Source: Caballeronia mineralivorans PML1(12) (GTDB lineage Bacteria; Pseudomonadota; Gammaproteobacteria; Burkholderiales; Burkholderiaceae). Taken from it: 54,528 bases of DNA. The DNA lies in assembly GCF_001028175.1 (NCBI RefSeq), contig NZ_AEJF01000001.1, positions 1 through 54,528 of the forward strand. Direction: 5' to 3'. A model generated the notes under the pieces. That model was not told the DNA's origin. It saw nothing but the letters and a program-made list of their open reading frames with translations, and ran no database searches. Below, piece by piece: positions 17,565 through 26,818 of this stretch. The translations under genes and the position numbers were made by a program. Each line of letters begins with the position of its first letter. Position 1 is the stretch's first letter.

Positions 17565-18761
17565 TCACAGTCCCAGAATCATCTGCGCGATGATGTTTTT
17601 TTGAATTTCGTTCGAGCCGCCATAGATCGACGTCTTGCGGAAGTTGAAGTAGTACGCAGCAAGCGGCGCGGCATCGTCGTCACCGGCCAGGCTGTGTTCG
17701 CGTTCTCCTTCGAGATACGCGGGATCGAACGCGGCGGCTTGCGGGCCGACTGCTTCGACCATGAGTTCGGTCAGCGCCTGCTGGACTTCGGTGCCCTTGA
17801 TCTTGAGCATCGATGCCTCCGGCCCCGGTCCACGTCCATTCGCCTCGCTCGCCACCACGCGTTGCACGGTGACCTCAAGCGCCATCATTTCGATCTCCAG
17901 CGCCGCGATTTTTGCGGAGAACACCGGATCGTTGAGCAACGAAACGCCGCCCTTCTTCTGACTGGCAGCAAGCCGTTTCAGGAACACCAGTTCACGCTTC
18001 GATTGGCCGACGCGCGCAATGCCCGTGCGCTCATGCCCGAGCAAATACTTTGCATAGGTCCAGCCGCGATTCTCTTCACCGACGAGGTTCTCAACCGACA
18101 CCTTCACGTCTTCGAGGAACACTTCGTTGACTTCGTGATCTTCATCGAGCGTGATGATCGGGCGCACGGTAATGCCGGGCGTTTTCATATCGATGAGAAG
18201 AAACGAGATGCCTTCTTGCTTCTTCGCACCGGTGTCTGTGCGCACGAGGCAAAACATCATGTCGGCGAATTGGCCGAGCGTGGTCCAGGTTTTCTGGCCA
18301 TTGACCACGTAGTGATCGCCCTGGCGTTCGGCGCGTGTCCTAAGCGATGCCAGATCGGAGCCCGAACCCGGTTCCGAATAACCCTGGCACCACCAGTCGG
18401 TGCCATCGAGAATACGTGGCAAGTAGTGGGCTTTCTGCGCGTCGCTGCCGTATTTCATGATGACGGGCGCGACCATCGATACGCCGAACGGCAACACGCC
18501 CGGCGCCCCGATACGAGCGCATTCTTCGTCCCAGATATGACGCTGCGTCGCGTCCCAGCCGGGACCACCGTACTCCTTCGGCCAAGCGACGACCGACCAG
18601 CCGCGCGTGCCGAGCAGCTTGTGCCAGCTCGCGTAGTCGTCGCGGCTTAGACGTTTGTGATCGAGTACCTTGGTCCGCAGAGCTTGCGGCAGGTTGGCGT
18701 CGAGCCAGGCGCGGATGTCGGCACGGAATGCGTCGTCGGCGGGGGAATAGTTCAGGTCCAT
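17565..18761 (-). CDS. Acyl-CoA dehydrogenase, large-subunit-like partner
   Basis: A 398-residue protein with GYSEPGSGSDLASLRTRAER (FAD/substrate loop), VNGQKTWTTLGQFADMM, and the C-terminal SIYGGSNEIQKNIIAQMIL. The MCAD-like Glu is Gly here (YGGS), as in PimC/FadE-like large subunits. It is the first gene of the - strand operon (AGGAGACACAGCGC before the ATG), followed by the small-subunit gene and two MaoC hydratases, so the four together can perform the dehydrogenation and hydration steps of one beta-oxidation turn. Confidence 0.9.
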   Translation of the reverse strand: MDLNYSPADDAFRADIRAWLDANLPQALRTKVLDHKRLSRDDYASWHKLLGTRGWSVVAWPKEYGGPGWDATQRHIWDEECARIGAPGVLPFGVSMVAPVIMKYGSDAQKAHYLPRILDGTDWWCQGYSEPGSGSDLASLRTRAERQGDHYVVNGQKTWTTLGQFADMMFCLVRTDTGAKKQEGISFLLIDMKTPGITVRPIITLDEDHEVNEVFLEDVKVSVENLVGEENRGWTYAKYLLGHERTGIARVGQSKRELVFLKRLAASQKKGGVSLLNDPVFSAKIAALEIEMMALEVTVQRVVASEANGRGPGPEASMLKIKGTEVQQALTELMVEAVGPQAAAFDPAYLEGEREHSLAGDDDAAPLAAYYFNFRKTSIYGGSNEIQKNIIAQMILGL

Positions 18762-18811
18762 GCGCTGTGTCTCCTGTCATGACCCGGGTCGGCCATGAGG
18801 AGACGCGCCTT

Positions 18812-18829
18812 AGCTGAACGTAATCAGCT
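18812..18829. other. Small palindrome upstream of the - strand acyl-CoA operon
   Basis: AGCTGA (18812-18817) and TCAGCT (18824-18829) form a 6-bp inverted repeat with a 6-base spacer just past the DUF1178 stop. A second dyad, TCATGACC with GGCCATGA, lies at 18778-18798. No T tract follows, so an operator is as likely as a terminator. Confidence 0.3.
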
Positions 18830-19302
18830 TATTGCAGCGGCTCTTTCAGTGCGGCCGGCACCGGTAACGGCATCACGTCGATGCCTTCTTCCATCAAAGC
18901 ATGCGCATCTTCGGGCGTTGCGACGCCACGAATATTTCGCGCCGGCGCTTCGTCGTAATGCATGCGCCGCGCCTCTTCGGCAAAGCGGTCGCCCACGTTC
19001 TCCGTCTTTGCGAGAATTTCCCGCATGAATTGCAGCGCGCGTGCCTGAAGCGCGTGATCGGCGTTTTGCGACGGCTGGACCGCTGGCTCCGCGTTCGAGC
19101 CGGCGACCGCCCTCTCGCTCTGATCCGAACGGCTCGACGACAAATTCAGGCGCGGCGCCGACGGCATGCGGCTCACCTCCGTTGTCGAGCACACCGGGCA
19201 AGCCACGAGCTTGCGCGACAACTGGGATTCGAACTCATCGGTCGAAGCGAACCAGCCTTCGAAACGATGGTCGTGTGAGCACTTCAAGTCGAGAACCTTC
19301 AT
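18829..19302 (-). CDS. DUF1178 family protein
   Basis: A 157-residue protein starting MKVLDLKCSHDHRFEGWF with a CPVCST pair near residue 35. The N-terminal Cys/His set looks like a small zinc ribbon, the defining feature of DUF1178. The middle is low-complexity and the C-terminal half is helical and ends in a Met/Pro-rich stretch. The function is unknown. It follows the NUDIX gene on the same strand behind a terminator, a conserved neighbourhood downstream of complex I in Burkholderiaceae. Confidence 0.88.
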   Translation of the reverse strand: MKVLDLKCSHDHRFEGWFASTDEFESQLSRKLVACPVCSTTEVSRMPSAPRLNLSSSRSDQSERAVAGSNAEPAVQPSQNADHALQARALQFMREILAKTENVGDRFAEEARRMHYDEAPARNIRGVATPEDAHALMEEGIDVMPLPVPAALKEPLQ

Positions 19303-19472
19303 GCTGATCGGGGCTTGCCAAAGAGTTTAATCGCAAAAACGCGTTTTGTGAACGATCGTTCGTAAAATTGCTTCTGCGACCGTTTGATGAAATCGCAGGA
19401 ACATGCGTTCGATTTTAGCCCGACGCTGGAACGCGTGCCGAACGACGTGTCGAACAGATTGAGCAGACAAAA

Positions 19473-19491
19473 AAAACGGCCATCGCGGCCG
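19473..19491 (-). terminator. Rho-independent terminator after NUDIX gene
   Basis: Read on the - strand, CGGCC GCGAT GGCCG forms a compact GC stem followed by eight T. It sits about 30 bases past the NUDIX stop and probably ends the nuo-downstream transcript. Confidence 0.75.
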
Positions 19492-19519
19492 CTTTTTATT
19501 TGTGAACGCATCGGTCGTC

Positions 19520-20143
19520 TCAATCACTCACCGGTTCACCCAACTGCCATTCGCCCGACATGATCCTCTCCAGCCAGAAGCTGCCGATGATCGTCTTCAC
19601 GTCGCTGATGTGGCCGCTCTTGATCCACTCGAAAATCTGCGACCTGTCCGCGATGAACGTCTCGAGGAACTCGCCTTCGTCGAGCTTGCTTTCGCCCGCT
19701 GTCAATCCGCGCGCAAGATACAGGTCGATGAATTCGGTCGAATACGAAATCACCGGATGGATACGCGTCAGAAAAAACCACTCGCGCGCCGTATAACCGG
19801 TTTCCTCAAGCAGCTCGCGCTTCGCGCACGCCAGTTCGCTTTCGTTCGGATCGAGCTTGCCGGCGGGATATTCGAGCAGGACCTTGCGGATCGGATAGCG
19901 ATATTGGCGTTCGAGCAGCACGCGGCCATCGTCGAAAAGCGGGAGGATCATCACAGCGCCCGGATGTTCGACGAACTCGCGCGTGGCGTGTTTGCCGTCA
20001 GGTAGTTCGACCGTATCGAGCTTGAGCGTGAGGAACTTGCCCCGATGCACCAATTTGCTCTCGACCGTTTTCTCGATCAGGCCCTCGTCGGAATCCGGAA
20101 AATCGAGGGATTGGGTGGAGTCGGTGGAAGAAATGTCAGCCAT
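19520..20143 (-). CDS. NUDIX hydrolase, ADP-ribose pyrophosphatase-like
   Basis: A 207-residue protein starting MADISSTDSTQSLDF at 20143; a longer frame extends upstream through the DUF2818 gene and is rejected. The Nudix box is complete: AGKLDPNESELACAKRELLE followed by ETGY, fitting GX5EX7REUXEEXGU. The preceding EYPAGKLDPNE context is typical of ADP-ribose pyrophosphatases (NudF-like). It lies 73 bases past DUF2818, probably within or attached to the complex I transcript. Confidence 0.9.
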   Translation of the reverse strand: MADISSTDSTQSLDFPDSDEGLIEKTVESKLVHRGKFLTLKLDTVELPDGKHATREFVEHPGAVMILPLFDDGRVLLERQYRYPIRKVLLEYPAGKLDPNESELACAKRELLEETGYTAREWFFLTRIHPVISYSTEFIDLYLARGLTAGESKLDEGEFLETFIADRSQIFEWIKSGHISDVKTIIGSFWLERIMSGEWQLGEPVSD

Positions 20144-20216
20144 CGTGCACCTTGAAGGAAACGCGTTGAGCCCGTGAGCGTTAAACGCGTGGATCAAGCC
20201 ACGACGGCCGTCGCCG

Positions 20217-20513
20217 TCAGCGGCGCTTGACGAGATACTGGAACGTAAAGCCGGGGAATGCGAGCACGAGGAACAGGCTGAAAGTGACAGCATAAAACTG
20301 CCAGCCCTGCTCGAAGCGGTTCCCTGCGCGCGCCTCAAGCATAAAGCCGAGCGCACCCACTACAAAATAAAGCACGATTATTTCCGCAATGCGAATCCAG
20401 CCGCTTTTCTTCGCCGCCTTGAGCGGGACAACGCAGAAAAGACGCTGATTCACGAACGGAAGGTTGGCGCCGACCAGCGCCAACAACACGATAAACCAGC
20501 CCGCTGCCGACAT
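20217..20513 (-). CDS. DUF2818 family membrane protein
   Basis: A 98-residue protein with three predicted membrane helices (WFIVLLALVGANLPF; IAEIIVLYFVVGALGFML; FYAVTFSLFLVLAFPG) and a basic C-terminus LVKRR. DUF2818 members sit directly after nuoN in Burkholderiales. Its ATG overlaps the nuoN stop (coordinate 20513 is shared), indicating translational coupling. A role in complex I assembly or membrane context is plausible but unproven. Confidence 0.88.
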   Translation of the reverse strand: MSAAGWFIVLLALVGANLPFVNQRLFCVVPLKAAKKSGWIRIAEIIVLYFVVGALGFMLEARAGNRFEQGWQFYAVTFSLFLVLAFPGFTFQYLVKRR

Positions 20514-21991
20514 TACAACTGGAACGGCAAGGTGTGCGAGATTGCAGCCAGGCAGGCGTTCATCAACGGTCCGGGAACAATGCCAAGCACCAGCACAGCC
20601 AGGCCGTTGAACGCGAGCAGCGCGCGCTTGAGGTTGTCCGCGACGATCGGCGATGCGTCCGTGGGGGCATCGAAGTACATCAGCTTGACGATACGCAGGT
20701 AGTAGAACGCACCCACCAGCGACGACAGCACTGCCAGCACCGCGAGCCACGTCAGGCCAGCGTTCATGGTGGCCTCGAGCACGGCGAGCTTCGCGTAGAA
20801 GCCGACCATCGGCGGAATGCCGGCAAGCGAGAACATCATGATCATCATGACGAAGGCAAACACCGGGCTACGCTGGTTCAGGCCCTTGAAGTCGTCGAGC
20901 GTTTCGGCCTCGAAATCCTTGCGTGCCAGCAGCATCACAATGCCGAAAGTACCGAGCGTGGTCAGCAGATAGATGATGCTGTAGAACATCGCCGAGCTAT
21001 ACGCGCTCGCCGCACCGTCAGCCTTGCCGTCGACGACGCCCGCCAGCATGCCGAGCAGCACGAAGCCCATGTTCGAGATAGCCGAGTACGCCAGCATCCG
21101 CTTAATGTTCTTCTGCACGATACCGGTCACGTTACCCACGATCAGCGACAGCGCGGCCAGGATCACGAGCATCTCTTGCCAGTCGACTGCCAGCGGCAGC
21201 AGCGCCATCACCAGGAAACGCAGGCCCCATGCAAACGCCGCGGCCTTCGGGCCACCGCCGGTCAACAAGGTCATGGCGGTCGGCGCGCCTTGATACACGT
21301 CAGGCACCCACATGTGGAACGGCACCGCGCCCATCTTGAACGCCACGCCCGCCACCACGAAGATCACGCCGAACAGCAGCACTGCGTCGTTGATGCGGCC
21401 GGTCGCAATCGCTTTGGCGACTTCATTCAGTTCCAGCGAACCGGTCGCGCCGTACAGCATCGAAATACCGTAGAGCAGGAAACCCGAAGCGAGTGCGCCG
21501 AGCACGTAGTACTTCATCGCGGATTCGTTGGCTTGCGGCGAGTCCTTACGCAACGCGATCACCGCGTACAGCGACAGCGACATCAGTTCCAGGCCGAGAT
21601 ACAGCGTCAGGAAGTTGTTGCCCGAAATCATCACGCACTGCCCGAGCAACGAGAACAGGCCAAGCAGGAAGAAGTCCCCGCGGAACAGGTCGCGATCTTC
21701 AAGATACTTGCGCGAATAGATGATCGACACCGCGAAGCCGAGTGTCACGACCGCTTTCATCGCGCTCGCAAACGGGTCGACCACGTACATGCGCGTGAAG
21801 TAGTAATGCGGTGTGGGATCGAGCGCCTGGAAGGCGAACCACACACCGACCACAATGGCCGACACCACCGAAATCAGATAGGTCGAGTGACGGCTCTTCG
21901 CGCCGAAGATGGTGTCGTTCAACCAGGCCACGACGACCATCAGCATCAACAGTCCATCGGGTAACAGGGCACTCATGGGGGCGTTTTGCAT
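20513..21991 (-). CDS. nuoN: NADH-quinone oxidoreductase subunit N
   Basis: A 492-residue antiporter-like membrane subunit of complex I with about 14 helices. Family marks include a conserved Lys in LTGGGPKAAAFAWGL, the MLAYSAISNMGFVLLG segment, and SLAGIPPMVGFYAKL. It contributes one of the proton channels in the membrane arm. Starts at 21991 and 21976 are both possible; the former has AGGAAAT upstream. It is the last nuo gene, overlapping DUF2818. Confidence 0.96.
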   Translation of the reverse strand: MQNAPMSALLPDGLLMLMVVVAWLNDTIFGAKSRHSTYLISVVSAIVVGVWFAFQALDPTPHYYFTRMYVVDPFASAMKAVVTLGFAVSIIYSRKYLEDRDLFRGDFFLLGLFSLLGQCVMISGNNFLTLYLGLELMSLSLYAVIALRKDSPQANESAMKYYVLGALASGFLLYGISMLYGATGSLELNEVAKAIATGRINDAVLLFGVIFVVAGVAFKMGAVPFHMWVPDVYQGAPTAMTLLTGGGPKAAAFAWGLRFLVMALLPLAVDWQEMLVILAALSLIVGNVTGIVQKNIKRMLAYSAISNMGFVLLGMLAGVVDGKADGAASAYSSAMFYSIIYLLTTLGTFGIVMLLARKDFEAETLDDFKGLNQRSPVFAFVMMIMMFSLAGIPPMVGFYAKLAVLEATMNAGLTWLAVLAVLSSLVGAFYYLRIVKLMYFDAPTDASPIVADNLKRALLAFNGLAVLVLGIVPGPLMNACLAAISHTLPFQL

Positions 21992-22015
21992 GATCTTTTA
22001 TTTCCTCCGCACGCG

Positions 22016-23506
22016 TTACTGGGCCAGCGGCAGTTTGGACTGCGCGACGTGGGAGAGGAGATTTTCTACGGATGCGTGCATCACGTTGGTGAACGGCTTC
22101 GGATACAGGCCCATGTACAACGTAAATACGGCAAGAACGGCGAGCATGAAGAACTCGCGCTTGTTGATGTCTTTCAGCTTCGCCACGTGTTCGTTCGCAA
22201 CCGCGCCGAAGTGCACGCGCTTGTACATCCACAGCGTGTACGCCGCGCCGAGAACCAGCGTGAAGGCCGCCAGGAAACCGATCCAGAAGTTGAACTTCAC
22301 GGCAGCCAGAATCACCATGAATTCACCAACGAAACCCGAGGTGCCCGGCAAGCCGCAATTGGCCATGGCGAACAACATGGCAAATGCGGCGAACTTCGGC
22401 ATGACGTTGACCACACCACCGTAGTCCGCGATCCGGCGCGAGTGCATGCGGTCATACAGCACGCCAATGCTAAGGAACATGGCGCCCGAGACAAAGCCGT
22501 GCGAGATCATCTGGATGATCGCGCCTTCCATGCCGAGCTGGCTGAAGATGAAGAAACCGAGCGTGACGAAGCCCATGTGCGCAATTGACGAATACGCCAC
22601 CAGCTTCTTCATGTCTTCCTGCACCAGCGCCACGAAGCCGATGTAGATCACCGCGATCAAGGACAACGTGATCACCACCGGTGCCAGGAAGTGACTGGCG
22701 TCCGGTGCGATAGGCAGCGAGAAGCGGATGAACCCGTACGCGCCGAGCTTCAGCATGATCGCGGCCAGCACGACCGAGCCGCCCGTCGGCGCTTCCACGT
22801 GGGCGTCAGGCAACCACGTGTGGACCGGCCACATCGGCACCTTCACGGCGAAGGCCAAGAAGAACGCGATGAACAGCAGGATTTGCGGCGTAAAGCCGAT
22901 TTTCGCTGCTTGCCACGCGGCGATGTCGAACGTGTGCGTCTGCGTGTACAGGTACAGCAACGCGATCAGCATCAGCAGCGAGCCCATCAGCGTGTACAGG
23001 AAGAACTTGAACGCGGCATACACGCGATTCGCACCACCCCACACACCGATGATGATGTACATCGGGATCAGCGTCGCTTCGAAGAAGACGTAGAACAACA
23101 TGCCGTCGGCGGTCGAGAACACGCCGATCATGAGCCCCGACAAGATCAGGAACGCGGCCAGGTATTGCGCCACGCGCACCGTGATGACTTCCCACGCGCT
23201 GATGATCGTGATCACCGTGATCAATGCGGTCAAGACGACGAACCACATCGACAGGCCGTCGACACCAAGGTGATACGAAATGTTGAAGCGTTCGATCCAG
23301 ACCGACTTCTCTTCAAATTGCAGCGCGGCCGAGGAGTTGTCGAAGCCGGTAATCAGAGGAATGGTGACAATCAGCCCAAGAATCGAGCCGATCAATGCAA
23401 GCCAACGCGAAGGCCCTGGATTGCTGTCATTACCTACCGCCAGTACAAGGATGCCGACAATGATCGGCAACCAGATCGCCAAACTTAGAATGGGTAAAGA
23501 GTGCAT
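22016..23506 (-). CDS. nuoM: NADH-quinone oxidoreductase subunit M
   Basis: A 496-residue polytopic Mrp-antiporter-like subunit, homologous to ND4. VPMWPVHTWLPDAHVEAPT and KLVAYSSIAHMGFVTLG are diagnostic, the latter including the proton-channel Lys. The Glu of SAWEVITVRVAQYL corresponds to the conserved interface Glu. It works with NuoL and NuoN in proton translocation at the inner membrane and lies 24 bases before nuoN and 17 after nuoL in the same operon. Confidence 0.96.
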   Translation of the reverse strand: MHSLPILSLAIWLPIIVGILVLAVGNDSNPGPSRWLALIGSILGLIVTIPLITGFDNSSAALQFEEKSVWIERFNISYHLGVDGLSMWFVVLTALITVITIISAWEVITVRVAQYLAAFLILSGLMIGVFSTADGMLFYVFFEATLIPMYIIIGVWGGANRVYAAFKFFLYTLMGSLLMLIALLYLYTQTHTFDIAAWQAAKIGFTPQILLFIAFFLAFAVKVPMWPVHTWLPDAHVEAPTGGSVVLAAIMLKLGAYGFIRFSLPIAPDASHFLAPVVITLSLIAVIYIGFVALVQEDMKKLVAYSSIAHMGFVTLGFFIFSQLGMEGAIIQMISHGFVSGAMFLSIGVLYDRMHSRRIADYGGVVNVMPKFAAFAMLFAMANCGLPGTSGFVGEFMVILAAVKFNFWIGFLAAFTLVLGAAYTLWMYKRVHFGAVANEHVAKLKDINKREFFMLAVLAVFTLYMGLYPKPFTNVMHASVENLLSHVAQSKLPLAQ

Positions 23507-23523
23507 AGATAGGTGTCCCCGCC

Positions 23524-25617
23524 TTATTTGCCGCCGAGCGTTACAAACAGGGTCAAGAGCCCCAACATGCCAATGATCATGGCGAACGCGTAGTGATAGA
23601 TGTAACCGGATTGAAGGAAGCGAATCACCCCGGCAAACCAGCCGACAAACTTCGCGAGACCGTTGACGATACCGTCGATAACGGCGACATCGCCCTCTTT
23701 CCAGAGTCCGCGGCCAATGGCGACCGCACCCTTTGCAAATACGGCATCGTTGATCTTGTCGAGGTAGTACTTGTTGTCCAGCAAGTTATAGATCGGCAGG
23801 AAACGTTGCTTGATCACGCCCGGCAGATCCGTACGCTTCCAGTACAGGAACCACGACACGACCACGCCCGCGAGCGCCAGCCAGACCGGCAAACCCGAGA
23901 CCGAATGCAGGCCCATCGCAAACCAGCCGTGGAATTCCTCGGCCATTTCGTGCAGTGCCGGGTGGTTGTCGCCGATGGCGATTACCTTGTCGAACACCAC
24001 GCCGTGCGCGAAGAAGTCGCCGAACAGCATCGGACCGATCGCAATCGCACCGATGATCACCGACGGAATAGCCAGCAGGATCAGCGGCAGCGTAATAACC
24101 CACGGCGTTTCGTGCGGAACGTGCGCGTGACCATGGCCGTGATCGTCATGGCCGTGCGCATCGTGACTATCGTGACTATCGTGACCATGTGAATCGTGTG
24201 CATGCGCGGCGGCTTCGATAGCCATCGGGCTTTCCGGATGCTTCGGACCACGGAAGCGCTCCTTGCCGTGAAACACCATGAAGTACATGCGAAACGAGTA
24301 CAACGCCGTGACGAACACGCTCGCCACCACCGCGAAGTACGCGAAACCCGAGCCTGCAATATGCGACGCCTTCACGGCATCGATGATCGAATCTTTCGAG
24401 TAGAAACCCGCAAAGAACGGTGTGCCGATCAGCGCAAGCGAGCCGATGAGCGAGGTGATCCACGTGATCGGCATGTACTTACGCAGGCCGCCCATGTTGC
24501 GCATGTCCTGGTCGTGGTGCATGCCGATGATCACCGAACCCGCGCCAAGGAACAGCAGCGCTTTGAAGAATGCGTGCGTGGCGAGGTGGAACACTGCCAC
24601 CGGGTAAGCGGAGACGCCGAGCGCCACCGTCATGTAGCCAAGCTGCGAGAGCGTGGAGTAAGCCACCACGCGCTTGATGTCGTTCTGCACGACACCCAGG
24701 AAACCCATGAACAGCGCCGTGATCGCACCGATCACCGTCACGAACGACAACGCCGTATCCGACAGTTCGAACAGCGGCGATATGCGCGTCACCATGAAGA
24801 TACCGGCCGTCACCATGGTTGCCGCGTGGATCAGCGCCGAGATAGGCGTCGGACCTTCCATGGAATCCGGCAGCCACACGTGCAGCGGGAATTGCGCCGA
24901 CTTACCCATCGCGCCGATGAACAGGCAGATACAGGCTACGGTCAGCAAACCCCAATCGGTACCCGGGAACGTCATGGCGGCCAGCTCGGTGCGATGCGCG
25001 AACACATCGCCGTAGTTCAGCGAACCAGCAAACGCCAGCAACAAGCCGATGCCGAGCAGGAACCCGAAGTCGCCCACGCGGTTCACGATGAACGCCTTCA
25101 TGTTCGCGTAGATGGCCGTCGGACGCGTGAAGTAGAAGCCGATCAGCAGGTATGACACGAGACCCACCGCTTCCCAGCCGAAGAACAGCTGCAGGAAGTT
25201 GTTGCTCATCACGAGCATCAGCATGGAGAACGTGAACAGCGAGATGTACGAGAAGAACCGCTCGTAGCCCACCTTTTCGTCGGCCATGTAGCCGATCGTA
25301 TAGATGTGCACCATCAGCGAGACGAAGGTGACGATCACCATCATCATCGCGGTGAGCGAATCGACCAGGAAGCCGATCTCCATCTTCAGCGGCCCGACCG
25401 TCATCCATTCGTAAATGGTCGCATTGAAGCTCGCGCCCTGCATCACGTCCAGAAGGACGACGCAGGAGAGCACGAACGAGATCATCACGCTGAGGATCGT
25501 GACGCGGTGCGAGGCCTTGCGCCCGATCTTCCAGCCGAACAGGCCAGCGATCAGCGAACCGGCAAGCGGCGCCAGCGCAATCACGAGCAGCAGGTTTTCA
25601 TTGAGTGTCATGGACAT
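23524..25617 (-). CDS. nuoL: NADH-quinone oxidoreductase subunit L, with His-rich loop
   Basis: A 697-residue membrane subunit homologous to ND5, carrying the distal proton channel and the long lateral helix at its C-terminus. SAQFPLHVWLPDSMEGPTP and RVVAYSTLSQLGYMTVA are diagnostic. Residues ~468-502 hold a His/Asp/Gly-rich loop (AHAHDSHGHDSHDSHDAHGH and continuing) encoded at about 24110-24213 by reiterated GTG/ATG-rich units. This loop lies between predicted helices and could bind metal, which is inference. Its length is above the E. coli protein (613) chiefly because of this region. Confidence 0.96.
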   Translation of the reverse strand: MSMTLNENLLLVIALAPLAGSLIAGLFGWKIGRKASHRVTILSVMISFVLSCVVLLDVMQGASFNATIYEWMTVGPLKMEIGFLVDSLTAMMMVIVTFVSLMVHIYTIGYMADEKVGYERFFSYISLFTFSMLMLVMSNNFLQLFFGWEAVGLVSYLLIGFYFTRPTAIYANMKAFIVNRVGDFGFLLGIGLLLAFAGSLNYGDVFAHRTELAAMTFPGTDWGLLTVACICLFIGAMGKSAQFPLHVWLPDSMEGPTPISALIHAATMVTAGIFMVTRISPLFELSDTALSFVTVIGAITALFMGFLGVVQNDIKRVVAYSTLSQLGYMTVALGVSAYPVAVFHLATHAFFKALLFLGAGSVIIGMHHDQDMRNMGGLRKYMPITWITSLIGSLALIGTPFFAGFYSKDSIIDAVKASHIAGSGFAYFAVVASVFVTALYSFRMYFMVFHGKERFRGPKHPESPMAIEAAAHAHDSHGHDSHDSHDAHGHDDHGHGHAHVPHETPWVITLPLILLAIPSVIIGAIAIGPMLFGDFFAHGVVFDKVIAIGDNHPALHEMAEEFHGWFAMGLHSVSGLPVWLALAGVVVSWFLYWKRTDLPGVIKQRFLPIYNLLDNKYYLDKINDAVFAKGAVAIGRGLWKEGDVAVIDGIVNGLAKFVGWFAGVIRFLQSGYIYHYAFAMIIGMLGLLTLFVTLGGK

Positions 25618-25634
25618 AGCTGTCTTGCCTGAAA

Positions 25635-25940
25635 TTAACCTTTGAGCTGATCGAGGTCTTCGACGTTGATCGTGTCGAGACTGCGGAACAATGTGACCAG
25701 GATCGCGAGGCCGATTGCCGCTTCGGCTGCTGCTACCGTGAGCACAAAGAACACGAAGATCTGGCCGTGGATGTCGCCGAGATAGTGCGAGAACGCGACG
25801 AAGTTCGTGTTCACCGCCAACAGCATCAGTTCGATTGCCATCAGGATGATGATCACGTTACGTCGATTCAGAAAGATTCCGACGATGCTGATCGCGAACA
25901 GGATCGCGCCAAGCACAAGGTAATGGGCAAGACTCAACAT
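25635..25940 (-). CDS. nuoK: NADH-quinone oxidoreductase subunit K
   Basis: A 101-residue three-helix subunit (ND4L). Helix 2 has the conserved Glu in [11 protein letters not shown] (near residue 36) and helix 3 the Glu in [12 protein letters not shown] (near residue 72), both needed for proton coupling. The usual length is 100-101. It lies 14 bases downstream of nuoJ. Confidence 0.96.
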   Translation of the reverse strand: MLSLAHYLVLGAILFAISIVGIFLNRRNVIIILMAIELMLLAVNTNFVAFSHYLGDIHGQIFVFFVLTVAAAEAAIGLAILVTLFRSLDTINVEDLDQLKG

Positions 25941-25954
25941 GATTATTTATCTCC

Positions 25955-26656
25955 TCAGCCTTTGTTATCGACCGTGCCGGCGCCGGCATTGTCGGTCACG
26001 GGCGGATTGGTCGCGGCGTCCGGCGCTTCTTTTTCGGACTTCATCTTGACGATCCGCACGCGATCTTGCGCACGCACCTTGACCTGGTCGCTCACGCGCT
26101 GGCGCTTGTTGTCCTTCTTCTCGCGAATGGTCAGCGAGATCGCCGCGATGATCGCGACCAGCAGGATCAGGCCCGCGATTTCGAACGCGAAGATGTAGTC
26201 GGTGTAGATGACCTTGCCGATCAGGTGCGAGTTCGACATCACCGCGTTCGGGGCGACTCCGGCACCCACGCCGTTGATCAGCATGGCGTCATGCACCGGC
26301 GTAACCGTCGCGCCGTAGCCGTGCCACAAAATCAGCGCCGTTTCGATGATGATGATCGCGCCCACGATGCTCGCTATGGGCACGAACTTCTTGAAGTCGC
26401 CGTGCAGCACGTCGAGGTTGATGTCCAGCATCATCACCACGAACAGGAACAGCACCATCACCGCGCCGACATAGACGAGAACCAGCAGAATGGCGAGGAA
26501 TTCGGCTTCAAGCAGCATCCAGATCGCGGCCGCGTTAAAGAACGCGAGCACGAGAAACAGCGCAGATGCCACCGGATTGCGCGAAGTGATCACCTTCAGC
26601 GCCGACACAACCAGCAGCAGCGCGAAGATGTAAAACAGTACGGTCGTGAATTCCAT
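25955..26656 (-). CDS. nuoJ: NADH-quinone oxidoreductase subunit J
   Basis: A 233-residue ND6 homologue with five helices, start MEFTTVLFYIFALLLV at 26656 (an upstream start adds 13 unrelated residues). LLVLVYVGAVMVLFLFVVMML is the flexible helix 3 with the pi-bulge. Residues ~175-233 form a charged tail rich in Lys/Arg/Glu then Ala/Thr/Asn, absent in the 184-residue E. coli protein. The tail faces the cytoplasm or periplasm; no function is assigned. A 162-base gap separates nuoI upstream. Confidence 0.95.
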   Translation of the reverse strand: MEFTTVLFYIFALLLVVSALKVITSRNPVASALFLVLAFFNAAAIWMLLEAEFLAILLVLVYVGAVMVLFLFVVMMLDINLDVLHGDFKKFVPIASIVGAIIIIETALILWHGYGATVTPVHDAMLINGVGAGVAPNAVMSNSHLIGKVIYTDYIFAFEIAGLILLVAIIAAISLTIREKKDNKRQRVSDQVKVRAQDRVRIVKMKSEKEAPDAATNPPVTDNAGAGTVDNKG

Positions 26657-26818
26657 GATTACCGGTTCATCGTTAGGCTTTGTGTTTTGACACAAGCGCG
26701 CCGTGTTGCGTTGTTTGAAGAACGCAACCTACAAGCTTGGCGCGCGGGCCGGAACAGCAGGTCAATTCAAATGCAGGAACAGCAAGGGACACCGCACTAT
26801 GCTGCGCCCCGCTCCGCT

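Noticed and set aside
16433..18761. Recent tandem duplication of an acyl-CoA dehydrogenase
   Set aside because: The two proteins differ throughout and in key motifs; they look like long-diverged partner subunits.
24110..24213. Tandem repeats in nuoL as a CRISPR or satellite
   Set aside because: They are short, imperfect, in frame and encode the His-rich loop; there are no spacers.
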